Source: Clostridiales bacterium (GTDB lineage Bacteria > Bacillota > Clostridia > Christensenellales > CAG-138). Taken from it: 23,548 bases of DNA. A program made the translations under genes and the position numbers. Below are positions 22,682 through 23,548 of this stretch, piece after piece. Positions within the stretch are counted from its first letter, which is position 1. Each line of letters starts with the position of its first letter. The stretch is from positions 1 through 23,548 of the forward strand of contig SFNQ01000029.1 in assembly GCA_004554165.1 (NCBI GenBank), read 5' to 3'. Below the pieces are notes generated by a model. The model was not told the origin of the DNA, made no database searches, and saw nothing but the letters and a program-made list of their open reading frames with translations.

Positions 22682-23298
22682 CGCTCCCCTCCCGCGCAGC
22701 CCGCGCTCCTCCGACCCACCGATCGGACGGGCGCTTCCCGCCGCCGCGTGAGCAGCCGGCAGAGAAGCACCGCCACAAGGGTGGAAACTGCGGAGGCGAC
22801 GAGCGACGGCAGGACCACCGATGCGGGCGCGGCGCTTCCCGCCGCCTGCCGGAGCGCGATCAGGCCCGTCGGCAGGAGCTGCAGCGCGGAGCCGTTTACC
22901 GCGATCAAAATGCACATTTCGTCCGTGGCAACGCCCCTGTGCGGGTTCTGTTCGTCCAGCAGACGCATGGCCTCGAGGCCGAAGGGCGTGGCGGCGTTTC
23001 CCATGCCCAGCATATTTGCAGAAAAGCACAGCGCGATGGCGCCAGAGGCCTTTCCCGCCCGGGGGAACAGCCAGCCGATCGCCCCCGTCAGCGCCCGCGA
23101 CAGCGTTTCCATCAAGCCCGCCCGCCGGGCAACGCCCAGTACGCCCATAAACAGCAGGTATGCCCCGGCAAGCTCCAGACAGAGCGTGACCGCCTCGCCA
23201 GCGCCCGCCATCATGGAGGCCGTCGCCGCGTCCCCGCCCTGCGTGACCGTGATCCACAAAAGCCCCACAACCAGCATCAGCCCAAACACCCACGCCAT
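22678..23298 (-). CDS. spmA: Spore maturation protein SpmA
   Basis: Membrane partner of SpmB; 206 aa, close to the ~196 aa of the Bacillus protein. The start is ATG 23298 with AAGGGGG 7 nt upstream; a TTG at 23325 in the same frame has no SD. Features: an N-terminal TM (MAWVFGLMLVVGLLWITV), GAGEAVTLCLELAGAYLLFMGVLGVARRAGL (about residues 30-60), and the family signature FSANMLGMGNAATPFGLEAM. The C-terminal ~20 residues are basic and extend past the last TM. It is translationally coupled to spmB by a 4-nt overlap. Expression is normally under mother-cell sigma factor E; I do not see a convincing sigma-E promoter here. Confidence 0.93.
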   Translation of the reverse strand: MAWVFGLMLVVGLLWITVTQGGDAATASMMAGAGEAVTLCLELAGAYLLFMGVLGVARRAGLMETLSRALTGAIGWLFPRAGKASGAIALCFSANMLGMGNAATPFGLEAMRLLDEQNPHRGVATDEMCILIAVNGSALQLLPTGLIALRQAAGSAAPASVVLPSLVASAVSTLVAVLLCRLLTRRREAPVRSVGRRSAGCAGGER

Positions 23299-23326
23299 TC
23301 CCCATCCCCCTTTTCCACATGGCAAT

Positions 23327-23372
23327 ATGCGCCGCCTTCTCCTGCATTTCTATGCGAAATTTGGCGGCGCAT
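23327..23372. repeat. Inverted repeat in the spmA leader
   Basis: ATGCGCCGCC (23327-23336) and GGCGGCGCAT (23363-23372) are perfect 10-bp arms; within the 26-nt loop GCAT-AGAA-ATGC can form a small inner stem. On the minus strand the loop holds AGGAGAAGG, an SD-like sequence with no usable start codon at the right distance in the spmA frame. The remainder, 23373-23548, has no gene I can support. Confidence 0.7.
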
Positions 23373-23548
23373 GCTTATTTCTTTGGTCGCAGAGGGCTGC
23401 GGGTGAGCAATTCGGGGGCGCCGGGGGCGGCGTTTGTCCGGGCCGGCAAGGGGAGTTTCCCAAAGTTAAAGATACCACATCAATCCCACGCGGACTTTTG
23501 CTCAACCGATACAGCCGGAGGGCTGGATAACAAGAAAAGGCGGTATGC

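Noticed and set aside
22184..23347. Single 387-codon protein spanning spmA and spmB
   Set aside because: Only its last 165 residues have SpmB homology; the first part is an out-of-frame shadow of spmA, and SpmA and SpmB are linked by a normal ATGA overlap.
23339..23356. Sigma-E-like -10 (CATAGAAAT on the minus strand) for spmA
   Set aside because: It matches only about 6 of 8 positions and there is no ATA-type -35 at the required distance.

Overview
The window looks like chromosomal DNA from a GC-rich (roughly 60-65 % by eye), anaerobic, probably endospore-forming member of the Bacillota, most likely class Clostridia. The reasons are a spmA-spmB spore-maturation pair, a Noc/ParB-type protein near mnmG-rsmG, a flavodiiron protein with flavin reductase and rubredoxin domains, a DUF1858 redox-disulfide protein, and a MecA-like class B PBP. 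I cannot name a genus. I see no IS element, prophage, CRISPR array, tRNA or rRNA.

Layout. (1) 1-6476, plus strand: a repeat-rich spacer, a lipoprotein-type class B penicillin-binding protein, a 647-nt spacer holding a consensus promoter followed by a dense series of hairpins, murG, and a TRM11-like methyltransferase with a helical-repeat N-terminus whose TTG start overlaps the murG stop. (2) 6585-13091, minus strand, read right to left: uppP, a four-domain flavodiiron protein, a beta-phosphoglucomutase-like HAD enzyme, a GH13 alpha-glucan hydrolase coupled to a two-TM zinc-ribbon protein, and a DUF1858 protein. (3) 13250-21128, plus strand: a large Ala/Glu/Pro-rich protein of unknown function with an internal duplication, mnmG-rsmG, a V4R protein followed 6 nt later by a GGDEF protein, and a C69 (secernin-like) peptidase. 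(4) 21205-23298, minus strand: a Noc/ParB protein and spmA-spmB.

How the genes fit together. PBP, MurG and UppP all act in the lipid II/peptidoglycan cycle but sit in separate units. GH13 plus beta-PGM suggests maltodextrin use. The flavodiiron and DUF1858 proteins belong to anaerobic redox or O2/NO defence. MnmG and RsmG modify tRNA and 16S rRNA. In many Bacillota they precede noc-parA-parB near oriC; here rsmG and the Noc-like gene are separated by the V4R/GGDEF/C69 block and face each other, and parA is not in the window.

Most interesting: the promoter-driven hairpin series at 3250-3609 upstream of murG; the V4R-GGDEF sensor pair; the duplicated, low-complexity protein at 13250-14956; the palindrome at the predicted start site of the flavodiiron gene; the inverted repeat overlapping the mnmG promoter; and a possible leaderless start for the GH13 gene. 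All functional statements come from reading motifs by eye; no database search was possible.
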